From Candidatus Melainabacteria bacterium (GTDB lineage Bacteria > Cyanobacteriota > Vampirovibrionia > Caenarcaniphilales > Caenarcanaceae), in NCBI GenBank assembly GCA_005110395.1, contig DUDU01000094.1, positions 1 through 51,648 on the forward strand: a stretch of DNA of 51,648 nucleotides. The letters are read 5' to 3'. Shown piece by piece: positions 18,378-28,347 of the stretch. The notes beneath the pieces were generated by a model. It did no database searches. It worked only from the letters and a program-made list of their open reading frames with translations, and was not told where the DNA came from. Made by a program: the position numbers and the translations under genes. Within the stretch, counting starts at the first letter, position 1, and each line of letters starts with the position of its first letter.

Positions 18378-19285
18378 TATTGAAATACTTCGTAGAGGTC
18401 ACCTTGAATAAGTTTAAAGAACCAATCATCAGTAATATTATGCGCCGAATCAATCCATTTCCCAAAATCCTTATTTGTCTTATTAGGTATTTGACTTTGG
18501 AGAGACTGAACTTGAATTTCCCATATTATTGCTGGATCTGTACCATCTTTTTGCCCAGTAGCAAATCCAACCGTCACATTACCTTCTGGAGTATTGCTCC
18601 TATAAGATGATTGCCATGTAAAAGATACAGGAAACGGTGAAATTTCTGCACCATTAACTTCATGAAAAAGCTGCGTTGGAAGATCTAGAGTAATACCCAT
18701 CTTTGTCTTAAGAAAAGCATAAATATCTTCCTTTAAATAATCCATTTTAATAGCATTCACATATCTTAAGGATAATGAAGTTACAGTAATTTTATCTGCT
18801 TCTGGATGAGCTTGAAATAAATTGTCTACTGCAGAAACAGCTCGTTTCTTAAAATCGTCCCACTTATATGTTTCAGTATCATTGATAGATAAAACCCCTG
18901 GGCCTATTTGAACTAATGGCCATTTATCTTTTTTTACTCTAAATCTGTGTTGTACAGTTCTTCCAAGCATTTCATCAGGGAGCATTGCAGTGGGTAAAGC
19001 TTCATGATATGGATAATCATCTTTTAATTGGTTATAGAAAAGACCTAAAGTCATTCTATGGCATGGATCAATTGGAGGAATAGTCTCAAATCCAGTATAT
19101 GATCCATGTTTAAGAGGTTGACCATCAAACTGCCATTGAATTTCACATATAGCCTCAATCAATGGCTTGTTGGATAAGTTTGCAGCCTTTTTGATTTTTT
19201 GAGCTTGATTAGGATTTGCAGGTGCTTTTTTTATCATTGAATCATAGTAACTAAAATTCACATAAACTACCTTTATATCAGCCAT
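18377..19285 (-). CDS. TIGR04255-family-like protein
   Basis: A 302-residue protein matching, from memory, the sporadically distributed TIGR04255 family. It has an early N-K-P-L-I-E-A-I-C-E-I-Q segment (about 38-49), a central W-P-L-V-Q-I-G-P-G-V-L-S-I-N (about 122-135), then a Y-x-W-D-x-F helix and a V-T-S-L-S-L-R-Y-V-N strand. The function of the family is not known to me. It is the first gene of a three-gene unit with TAATG coupling to the next. The first 30 residues are an extension compared with what I recall. It could be part of a defence or addiction cassette, but nothing in the sequence proves that. Confidence 0.65.
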   Translation of the reverse strand: MADIKVVYVNFSYYDSMIKKAPANPNQAQKIKKAANLSNKPLIEAICEIQWQFDGQPLKHGSYTGFETIPPIDPCHRMTLGLFYNQLKDDYPYHEALPTAMLPDEMLGRTVQHRFRVKKDKWPLVQIGPGVLSINDTETYKWDDFKKRAVSAVDNLFQAHPEADKITVTSLSLRYVNAIKMDYLKEDIYAFLKTKMGITLDLPTQLFHEVNGAEISPFPVSFTWQSSYRSNTPEGNVTVGFATGQKDGTDPAIIWEIQVQSLQSQIPNKTNKDFGKWIDSAHNITDDWFFKLIQGDLYEVFQ

Positions 19286-19462
19286 ATATAAAACTCAAAT
19301 TAAATATTTTTTCAGAATGAATTTCTCTTAATATCTAATCAATCTTAAAAATTCTCTTCCAACTAGCGTGAAACTTATTTCAGCTAGTATTTATTGAGCT
19401 TACATAGGAAGCTTTTATTCAACAGAAAGAATGGCGTGGAGAAATCAACAATTTAGTAAATA

Positions 19463-20713
19463 TCACTCGTCTTCTTGCTCAATTGATGGCCATTCAGGAA
19501 ATGGATCTGGAAATTTAGCCCACTCTTCTTCACCCAAAGACATTTCTTGATCGGTTAATAAACAATTGTTAAGTTCTTGAATAATCCATTCTTTATTCAT
19601 TTTGATTCCTATAAAAACTATTTCCTGTCGACGATCTCCAAATGGTTCAAGCCAATTTGATTCGATCATTTTCAAATATTCTTTTTCTTCAGGCCAAACT
19701 GACTTATCCATGCTAATCCACCAAGCACCTGCCATTTCAATGCGATCGGATGCTCCTGCTACTGACCAATTACCTGCAAAGCTCATACGCGTAGCTAACC
19801 AAAAATAACCTTTGGCACGTAAAAGACCTTTTTTTTCTTTCTTAATGAAATCAGATAATCTAGCAGGATGAAAAGGCCTTCTTTCTCTATAAACGAAACT
19901 AGAAATTCCATATTCTTCTATTTCGGAGATGTGATTGCCTTCTAGTTCTTGCACCCAGCCTGGAGCCATTGAAGCTTCATCGAAGTCAAACAATCCAGTA
20001 TTCAAAACTTTGTCTAAGTCTACTTTGCCAAATTTCGACTCAATGATTTCTGCTTTTGGATTAAGTGTCTGCAAAATACTTTTGAGCCTATTTAAATCTT
20101 CAGCACTTACTAAATCAGATTTGCTAATCACAATTACATCGCAAAACTCAATTTGATCGGTAAGCAAATCAACTACTGAACGCTCATCTTCTTCATCTAA
20201 TGACTGCTTTCGATCGAGTAACAGATCTTGACTATCAAAGTCTTTTAGAAAATTCACAGCGTCAACAACCGTAACCATCGTATCTAGAGCGGCAAAATCG
20301 GATAAGCTCTTTCCGTCTTCATCCTCAAAAGTGAAAGTCTGGGCAACTGGCATAGGCTCAGAGATACCTGTTGACTCAATCAACAAATAATCAAATTTCC
20401 CTGATTTTGCCATTTCAGCTACTTCTTTGAGCAAGTCTTCCCTGAGAGTGCAGCATATACAACCATTACTCATCTCAACCAATTTTTCTTCTGTGCGGCT
20501 GAGAGAGCTTCCTCCTTCCCTCACCAATGAAGCATCTATATTGACTTCACTCATATCATTGACTATGACGGCTACTTTTTTACCTTCACGGTTATTGAGT
20601 ATGTAATTGAGCAAAGTAGTTTTACCTGCTCCCAAAAAGCCTGATAAAACCGTTACTGGAAGTTTTTTCTTAGATTTTAATGATTTCGTTTTTGATGAGT
20701 TTATTTCAGACAT
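19463..20713 (-). CDS. CobW/COG0523 G3E-family GTPase (metal chaperone)
   Basis: GTP-dependent metallochaperone of 416 residues. Walker A G-F-L-G-A-G-K-T is at 25-32, the metal-binding G-C-I-C-C motif at 84-88, E-S-T-G-I-S-E-P near 115, and the guanine-specificity S-K-S-D near 197 (a variant of NKxD). The C-terminal CobW_C half has the usual R-P-F-H-P-x-R-L. The acidic tail and W-W pattern resemble the larger zinc-related COG0523 members (ZagA/YciC-like). No Zur box is recognised upstream. It is divergent from atpD. No cobalamin genes are near, so a zinc role is more likely than a cobalt one, by inference. Confidence 0.88.
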   Translation of the reverse strand: MSEINSSKTKSLKSKKKLPVTVLSGFLGAGKTTLLNYILNNREGKKVAVIVNDMSEVNIDASLVREGGSSLSRTEEKLVEMSNGCICCTLREDLLKEVAEMAKSGKFDYLLIESTGISEPMPVAQTFTFEDEDGKSLSDFAALDTMVTVVDAVNFLKDFDSQDLLLDRKQSLDEEDERSVVDLLTDQIEFCDVIVISKSDLVSAEDLNRLKSILQTLNPKAEIIESKFGKVDLDKVLNTGLFDFDEASMAPGWVQELEGNHISEIEEYGISSFVYRERRPFHPARLSDFIKKEKKGLLRAKGYFWLATRMSFAGNWSVAGASDRIEMAGAWWISMDKSVWPEEKEYLKMIESNWLEPFGDRRQEIVFIGIKMNKEWIIQELNNCLLTDQEMSLGEEEWAKFPDPFPEWPSIEQEDE

Positions 20714-20849
20714 TTTTATAAATAGGTTTGATTATTTGAAAGCCGCTTTGAAGCAATCGGTAATTTCCACAATTTGAGTTTTTAAATTGTAATTCACTTT
20801 CTGTAATTGACTTTTGATTTTACGGTGAACTCTTGAAATCGAATAAACA

Positions 20850-20879
20850 TGTCAATGAAGAGAACTAGTTCGGTATAAT
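20850..20879 (+). promoter_or_regulatory. Candidate promoter of atpD
   Basis: A perfect TATAAT at 20874-20879 with a poor -35 (tgtcaa, 18-nt spacer). It lies 64 nt before the atpD ATG in the divergent cobW/atpD intergenic region. Confidence 0.45.
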
Positions 20880-20886
20880 CTCTTAA

Positions 20887-22380
<1,494 letters not shown>

Positions 22381-22436
22381 GCTTCTTTGCAATCTCAATA
22401 CTTTAGCTTTACAACCCAATATTTCTAAATACAACA

Positions 22437-23063
22437 GTGAATATCTCCACTCAGCAAAATACAGAAATTAATACTCAGATCGATACTCAAATATCTGTTC
22501 AAGCTGAACCAGCCATTTTCATTTCGTCGGCACAAATTCAAGCGCGCATTAAGGTTTTAGCTTCGGAAATAAATCAATATTATTCTTCGGTTGGCTATTC
22601 CAGTAAATTCGCCGAGTTGAAAGATAATCAAAAGAGTATTGTTGTTATTGGCGTTTTGAAAGGTGCCGCTATATTCACGGCTGATTTGATTAGGGCTTTG
22701 GATTTGCCGGTTCAACTCGAATTTGTCAGACTTTGCAGTTATGGTGATAGTACTGAATCTAGCGGTGTGATCAGCACTCCCGACTTGGCCCTTCCTAATA
22801 TCAGAGGTCGTCATATTGTGATTATCGAAGATATTGTTGACACTGGCAAAACTGCAACTTTCCTCAAGAAGTATTTAATAGATCAATTTGAGCCAGCAAG
22901 CTTGAATTTAGTTAGTTTTTTAAATAAGCCTTCACGTAGATTAGTTGATATAAAGCCTGATTTTTTTGGATTTGAAATCGAAGATAAATTTGTAATTGGT
23001 TATGGCCTGGATTTCGCAGAGCGTTACAGAGAGCTCGACTATTTAGGTGTTTTGGAAGAATAA
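22437..23063 (+). CDS. hpt: Hypoxanthine phosphoribosyltransferase
   Basis: Purine salvage enzyme (hypoxanthine/guanine plus PRPP to IMP/GMP), 208 residues from a GTG. Visible motifs are V-V-I-G-V-L-K-G-A-A-I-F near 68-80, the Y-G-D-S-T flexible loop near 102, the PRPP loop I-E-D-I-V-D-T-G-K-T at 130-139, and V-I-G-Y-G-L-D near the end. The first 25 residues, rich in Q, T, N and I, are an unusual extension, so a later start may be used, although no good ATG is available. It follows atpD by 56 nt and precedes trpF by 24 nt, so it is possibly co-transcribed. Confidence 0.92.
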   Translation: MNISTQQNTEINTQIDTQISVQAEPAIFISSAQIQARIKVLASEINQYYSSVGYSSKFAELKDNQKSIVVIGVLKGAAIFTADLIRALDLPVQLEFVRLCSYGDSTESSGVISTPDLALPNIRGRHIVIIEDIVDTGKTATFLKKYLIDQFEPASLNLVSFLNKPSRRLVDIKPDFFGFEIEDKFVIGYGLDFAERYRELDYLGVLEE

Positions 23064-23087
23064 TAAATTCTAAAATTTAATAAATTC

Positions 23088-23723
23088 ATGAGAGTCAAAA
23101 TTTGCGGAATAACTAATCTGGATGATGCCTTAATTTGTTATGAACATGGTGCAGATGCTTTAGGTTTTATTTTTGCAAGCGAAAGTCCAAGATATATTAG
23201 TTCTGATACTTGCGCCAAAATTACTAGGGCTTTACCTCCTTTTTGTGAGCGCATTGGAGTTTTTGTAGACCTGCCTCCTCAACAAGTTGCGCAAATTGCA
23301 AATCAATGTCATCTTTCCGCTGTTCAACTTCACGGACATATAGAGAATAATGATTATATTCAAGAACTTGCTAGGTTAATCAATATTCCAATTATTAGGG
23401 CAATTAGAATTCAATCTAGTGATGTCACAGAATTGACTCAAGTAATTAAATTATTGCCAGGAGATTTGTTACAGGCTTTGCTTATTGATGGTCCTGGTAA
23501 ACAAAAAGTGCCATTTGAAACATTCAATTCAATAAGAAACGAAACCATGCTGCCTGTGATTCTAGCGGGAGCTATTGATGCAGAAAATATCAAAACAATA
23601 ATCCATGAATTAAATCCAAAATCTATTGATTTATGTAGTTCACTGGAAAGTCAGCCAGGGAAAAAAGATCCTGATAAAATCAAAAGGTTCTTTAAGGAAA
23701 TCAAGAAGGTAGACTTTGTTTAA
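23088..23723 (+). CDS. trpF: Phosphoribosylanthranilate isomerase
   Basis: TIM-barrel enzyme of tryptophan synthesis, 211 residues. It begins R-V-K-I-C-G-I-T with the catalytic Cys at residue 6. Then come G-A-D-A-L-G-F-I-F, V-Q-L-H-G (79-83), the general-acid Asp in L-L-I-D-G-P-G (D134) and the phosphate-binding ending S-S-L-E-S-Q-P-G-K-K-D. The usual L-A-G-G-L reads L-A-G-A-I, a mild change. No other trp genes are in the window. It is co-oriented with hpt. Confidence 0.94.
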   Translation: MRVKICGITNLDDALICYEHGADALGFIFASESPRYISSDTCAKITRALPPFCERIGVFVDLPPQQVAQIANQCHLSAVQLHGHIENNDYIQELARLINIPIIRAIRIQSSDVTELTQVIKLLPGDLLQALLIDGPGKQKVPFETFNSIRNETMLPVILAGAIDAENIKTIIHELNPKSIDLCSSLESQPGKKDPDKIKRFFKEIKKVDFV

Positions 23724-23939
23724 CCTTTTCTTTGAATAACTTACTCGATCAAGCTTCCGAGATTTCATTAAAAGCAAGATCAGAACAAATAATTCATCTT
23801 GCCGTCTAACTTATACATAATTCTATTAAAACTTGTTTCACTTACATACACTCGGATATTCCAAATAAACAGAAGATTTGAATTTAATTATCAATAATTT
23901 TCAAGTCACGGTAGTAATTAACTCAAATTAAATAAAAAA

Positions 23940-25280
23940 GTGAATTATCCCAATCAAGATTATTATTCTACACCTCGTCCTTCTCAAGGCCTGTTTGAGA
24001 AACTCTGGGATTGGCTAATATCTTCTTGGGGACAATTAATATTTGCAATCAAAACCAAAGATTTTGGTGAAGTACTGAATACACTCTCTTTGAGCTTATC
24101 TGCATTTGCCGAGAATTTTTCGGCTCAGGAAAAAAGAAATTTACTTATACTTTCAATTTTAGGAATAGTACTTTCATATGCATTAACTGACATAATCACA
24201 CTTGCCTCCATTGATCGACTCATTTACAGTCAGCAATCAGCTAAAGCAGAATCTCAAATAAATAGGCTTTTGTCGGTTATGCCTTGGCGTACTGATTTGA
24301 AGCTGCGACTGGCTCAAACTTATCTTTCACTAAATAAAGAACAGGAAGCCATTTCCATTATCAAAACTGTCTTAAGAGCAGATCACAAAAATTCATATTT
24401 GCCAAAAGTTGTACTTAGCCTTTCTGAAGAATTGCGCAATCAGGATCGAGGATATGAAGCAATTCCTTTACTTGAGGCAATTCCTGGGCGTAGATGTCGA
24501 AGATGTCTCAGAGAGCTGGCAGATATTTATACCTTTGAGGGTCGTAAATCTTTAGTCAAAAACAATTTAGCTAGAGCTTCTTTATATCTTGCAAAAGGCC
24601 TGATTCTATCTCAGAAAACCGGTGAATCTAAATCATCAATTAATCATCGTAAAATCGAATTGGCTAGAACCTATAATTTGCAAGCGCGTGATTATACTAA
24701 AAGTGAAGACTTAACTAAAGCAATTTCTGCCCTGGAAAGCTCTCTTCAAGTCTATCCAATTGGTCATAGCTATGTGAATTTAGCCAAGCTTTATTACAAG
24801 CGTCATCAAGGTATACCCGATCTCAAAAAAGCCTTGGACAATTATGGGAAAGCTTATCTTTATAATCTCAGTGACTATCTTGATGAATACAAAAAAATCA
24901 TCAAAGAATTAAAAAGTTTATTGAAAGCGGAAGGTTTTACGGAAGAAGAAATTGAAAAGGAAATTAAAAAATACGATATTACAGAAAAGATTACAGAAGT
25001 TAGCCAAAAAGAAAAAACAAACGAAAAAGCCAGTCAAAAGGTAGAAGAGGAAATTGCTGAACAAATAGAACAGCCATTTACGGAAGAAGAAATTGAAGCT
25101 AATAATGCAAAAAACAATTTGCCTAAGCCTCCGAAATTAGAAGATTTTGCAACTAATAAGCCTGCTGAGGCATCAAGTGGAGAGCAGCAAAGCCCAGCAC
25201 CTAAAATATATTCCAAGCCTCCAACTTTGCTTAACAATCCAGATGTTGAAGCCAGTGCAGATAGTTCTGATGTTGATTAA
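23940..25280 (+). CDS. Membrane-anchored TPR protein
   Basis: A 446-residue protein from a GTG start. One membrane span lies at about 68-92 (L-L-I-L-S-I-L-G-I-V-L). Helical repeats of TPR type follow (about 95-330). One is L-R-L-A-Q-T-Y-L-S-L-N-K-E-Q-E-A-I, another begins S-Y-V-N-L-A-K-L-Y-Y. A Glu/Lys-rich coiled segment and a Pro/Ala/Ser-rich tail end the protein. It carries a C-R-R-C pair near residue 180. It is probably a scaffold for protein complexes. Start uncertain; no ATG is near the N-terminus. Confidence 0.75.
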   Translation: MNYPNQDYYSTPRPSQGLFEKLWDWLISSWGQLIFAIKTKDFGEVLNTLSLSLSAFAENFSAQEKRNLLILSILGIVLSYALTDIITLASIDRLIYSQQSAKAESQINRLLSVMPWRTDLKLRLAQTYLSLNKEQEAISIIKTVLRADHKNSYLPKVVLSLSEELRNQDRGYEAIPLLEAIPGRRCRRCLRELADIYTFEGRKSLVKNNLARASLYLAKGLILSQKTGESKSSINHRKIELARTYNLQARDYTKSEDLTKAISALESSLQVYPIGHSYVNLAKLYYKRHQGIPDLKKALDNYGKAYLYNLSDYLDEYKKIIKELKSLLKAEGFTEEEIEKEIKKYDITEKITEVSQKEKTNEKASQKVEEEIAEQIEQPFTEEEIEANNAKNNLPKPPKLEDFATNKPAEASSGEQQSPAPKIYSKPPTLLNNPDVEASADSSDVD

Positions 25281-25311
25281 CAAATAACAAAAAAAGAATT
25301 GGCTTAGAAGA

Positions 25312-25465
25312 TTACTTCAGCATACAAATAACTCTTTTCAAGCCCTCAATGAAAATATCAATTTCTTCAAAAGTATTACAAGAAGCAAATGAAGCTCTGA
25401 GAGTAGATGATACTTTGTAAAACGGCATAAGAGGCTGAGCACAATCATGGACAGCTCTAACCGCT
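25312..25465 (-). pseudogene. Duplicated 3' end of sufS (fragment)
   Basis: About 150 bp that match the 3' end of the intact sufS at 29443-29590. By my alignment about 132 bp are 94% identical, and the match fades beyond. Translation on the minus strand gives 50 residues of the SufS C-terminus in an intact frame with its stop (A-V-R-A-V-H-D-C-A-Q-P-L-M-P-F-Y to I-C-M-L-K). The catalytic Cys is kept, but the neighbouring G-H-H has become V-H-D, so it is not under normal selection. The rest of the gene is missing. With the real sufS end it brackets the IetAS-like island as a direct repeat. Confidence 0.9.
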
Positions 25466-25478
25466 AAAAGTCAATTGT

Positions 25479-25709
25479 TTATATTTCCACCTGAGATTTC
25501 TTTCTCAGAAATTTATTCACAGTTTTATTTTCAGCCTTACTGATGCGGAAATTAGATTTTTCAATTTGTTTATTACTCACTTTTTTTATTTCAGCTTGGG
25601 GAGGGGAAATTTCCTCATCATAAAATTGATCGGGTAAAGTTCCGCCTAGACCAATACTTGTCAAAGAGGCCATTATCAAACTCAAATGTAAATTACCAGT
25701 ATTCTTCAT
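25479..25709 (-). CDS. Small hypothetical protein inside the IetAS-like island
   Basis: A 76-residue product from the ATG at 25709, preferred over an upstream frame extension to 25754 because gggag lies 9 nt before it. The first 25 residues (L-S-L-I-M-A-S-L-T-S-I-G-L-G-G) look like a weak signal peptide or membrane anchor. The rest is highly charged and basic. It lies 158 nt downstream of the subtilisin-like gene on the same strand. Not recognised. Confidence 0.5.
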   Translation of the reverse strand: MKNTGNLHLSLIMASLTSIGLGGTLPDQFYDEEISPPQAEIKKVSNKQIEKSNFRISKAENKTVNKFLRKKSQVEI

Positions 25710-25866
25710 AGTTGTATTTCTCCCTGTTGAGTAATTTGGGACTACAGGAAACACTATACCGCCAACTACTCACCAGAAAACCATTTTGAAGTTATGACTA
25801 TCTTAGAACTTTGTTAAATCTGTAAGCTCAAAGTTAATTAGTTGAGTTCAAATTAATTCAAACTAC

Positions 25867-28347
25867 TTAAATTATCACTTCAATTGGTAGTTTGATTTTG
25901 TTAATGACAGGAGTATAAATATCAATCTCAACATCTTCTAAACACTCTAATGAAACTATTAATGAATATCTTGCTTGTTTATCACACTTATTTTCCTTAA
26001 TTCGATCTTTCCACCATCCACCAACAGGAAATACTGCAATTACATCACAATCAGATAGATCTGCGGCACTGCCAATCCAAAAATCCGAATGAATAGAACC
26101 TTTATCTCTTGCCTTTTTCCCTATTGTCCAATTTTCTGATGTAGATTCATCATCTTCTCTTTCAAAAAATCGGTTAACTCTTTTTACAAATCCATCATTG
26201 TCATTATCTCCTGGTTGTTTCAGGGCAAATCTTAAACCAAATGATGCATATCTATACTTGTCTTTCCAACCTCTTTCTCCTGGAGATGGTTCTACAAAAT
26301 ATGATAATGTAACTTTTAACTTTACACTCTTCTCGCCAAGTTTCAAAAGTTCATCTTTAGGCCAAGGCAGCTCATGCAGATGCATTTCATTTAAACTAAC
26401 TAATCCATTCTCTTTTTTATATGGTTGAATTGTCTGCTCAGAAACCAAAGTTAGTTGGCTTTCCATGCAGGAAGTGGCTTTATCTAAATTTGGCTCACCA
26501 TAACCACAAATTCTTAGTAGTTTCGCAAGATCACTTTTCTTGTTTTCATTTATTTGAAATTGCTTTTTAATTTTGTCTGGCCATTCAGCAGAATGAACCA
26601 TTAAGGCTCTAATGGTTTCAGGCCAAGCATTAGGATATTTCACTTGTATTTGAGCAGCCATCCACGAAGCATATGCCGAAGCCGGACTTGTTCCTTGAGT
26701 AGAAGTAAAATACTTTCCACGCTGAAAATCATGGTCAGTAGAAAGAATTGATAATTCATATAAATCAGCAACAAAACCATCTGAATCTTTTGCGGCATTT
26801 CCTCCTTCAAAGACTATTTCAGGCTTAATAGGCCATTTATTATCCCAGGTTAGGGACATACAACTAAAAGGACTTAGTTCTCCTACATTAGCTAACAACT
26901 CAAATTTTTTCTCATCATCAATTCTATTCTTATGAGTGATTGCACCAACGGTTAATGCATTCCAAGATTGCCCAGGATCATGAATCTCTTCTGTTTCGTT
27001 AAAGGAAGGGTAATTTTTCAAATCTTGCAGATCTTGAATTGTTCCAGCAGAGATAAACATCAGCCTTTTTAGATTATCCTCAGCCCCTGAAGTTACTTTA
27101 TCAATTTCTCCTGACCAAGAAGAAGGCTTACCACGATCTCTTCCATCAAAGGAGGAAACTGCCATGCAAAGAATGCGAGTTTTATTTGGTGATTTAATTT
27201 CCGTGCGGCTTATTCCTTGTTGTGTTTGATATCCATAGAGTAGGGGATCGTTGTCATTTCCTGCATGAGGAAGAATCTTTGAAGACTCCAGAGAGTGAAA
27301 GATCCTTACCATCTGCTTACTAAGAAGCGCTTTTTCAAGTTCACCATATCCAGCAATCCCACACATTAACGTCCCGTGCCCTGCAGAATCATTAGTCCCC
27401 CAGCTTTCATTCACCGTAAAACAATCATGCTCATTCAAAATATCACTGAGAAGAGGATGTCCCCAATTTGCACCCGTATCCAAAATCAAAATTGATACAT
27501 TGGATGATTTATCAACTGATAATCTTTTTTGTAAATCATCAATCCATTCAGCTTGTTCTTTTCGATTTAGGTTTATCCAATATTTTGCAGTTTCTTTTGC
27601 TCTCCTAAATTCTGCTACTAGGTCAGTAGTTTTAATTAACGTCTCTAAGGCTGATTTGTCTGATTTAATAAGTACAACGATCCGATCTGGAAAGGTTAAA
27701 GACTGTTCAACATTGAAATCAATTTTATTTTTCTTACAAATTTCTGTGAAATTCTTTAATACTTTTTCTTTTACAATTTCATCTGCTTTTAACCAAACCT
27801 CGCACCAAACAAACTCTCCAATATCAGGAATTAATAGAGAATCATCCTGCCAATAAGAATTGAGATCATCTCGTTTTATCTGCTCAATACTATTGACTAA
27901 ATTTGCATTCTTCAGTTTTTCACCTTCAAGAGATTGACCATATTGCTCAATTTTTGTCAATAGAACTTCTTCAGCTTCTATTGGAATAAAAATTGTTGCA
28001 ATTTCTACTTCCTGTCCTTCTTTGACCTCTAGGCGACTATTAAGAATTCTGATACCAGTTTTTTGATCTTCTAGACTCTTCGAAATTAGATCTTTGCCAG
28101 CCTGCCCCCTGAATTCAATACATAACCCCTCTCTTGAATCGAGGCCAATGACTTTACGGTTTTGCTTTTCTTTATAAGTATCTTCCAATACTTCAATATA
28201 TTGCTTACGAATACTTTCAAAATGTTTTCTTGGATTACTACGAATTGGGAGATTTTGTTTTCCACCACCTCTCCCTTTGTAAGGATCTGCTTTTGGAGCT
28301 TGATTTAAAAAAATGATTGGAAAAGATTTTTTCTTTTGTTCGCTCAT
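25867..28347 (-). CDS. Subtilisin-like (S8) serine protease, IetS-like
   Basis: An 826-residue protein with a peptidase S8 domain in the middle. The catalytic Asp is in I-L-I-L-D-T-G (D290), His in G-H-G-T-L-M (H324) and Ser in G-T-S-P-A-S (S554). No secretion signal is seen, so it is cytosolic. About 280 residues precede the protease domain and about 260 follow. Where many subtilases have S-A-G-N (oxyanion-hole Asn), this reads S-A-G-T near 433-436. It overlaps the upstream AAA ATPase by 4 nt (ATGA). An AAA ATPase with a cytosolic subtilase is the layout of IetAS, known first as a plasmid addiction pair and later as an antiphage system. Assignment is by architecture and gene order. Confidence 0.8.
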   Translation of the reverse strand: MSEQKKKSFPIIFLNQAPKADPYKGRGGGKQNLPIRSNPRKHFESIRKQYIEVLEDTYKEKQNRKVIGLDSREGLCIEFRGQAGKDLISKSLEDQKTGIRILNSRLEVKEGQEVEIATIFIPIEAEEVLLTKIEQYGQSLEGEKLKNANLVNSIEQIKRDDLNSYWQDDSLLIPDIGEFVWCEVWLKADEIVKEKVLKNFTEICKKNKIDFNVEQSLTFPDRIVVLIKSDKSALETLIKTTDLVAEFRRAKETAKYWINLNRKEQAEWIDDLQKRLSVDKSSNVSILILDTGANWGHPLLSDILNEHDCFTVNESWGTNDSAGHGTLMCGIAGYGELEKALLSKQMVRIFHSLESSKILPHAGNDNDPLLYGYQTQQGISRTEIKSPNKTRILCMAVSSFDGRDRGKPSSWSGEIDKVTSGAEDNLKRLMFISAGTIQDLQDLKNYPSFNETEEIHDPGQSWNALTVGAITHKNRIDDEKKFELLANVGELSPFSCMSLTWDNKWPIKPEIVFEGGNAAKDSDGFVADLYELSILSTDHDFQRGKYFTSTQGTSPASAYASWMAAQIQVKYPNAWPETIRALMVHSAEWPDKIKKQFQINENKKSDLAKLLRICGYGEPNLDKATSCMESQLTLVSEQTIQPYKKENGLVSLNEMHLHELPWPKDELLKLGEKSVKLKVTLSYFVEPSPGERGWKDKYRYASFGLRFALKQPGDNDNDGFVKRVNRFFEREDDESTSENWTIGKKARDKGSIHSDFWIGSAADLSDCDVIAVFPVGGWWKDRIKENKCDKQARYSLIVSLECLEDVEIDIYTPVINKIKLPIEVII

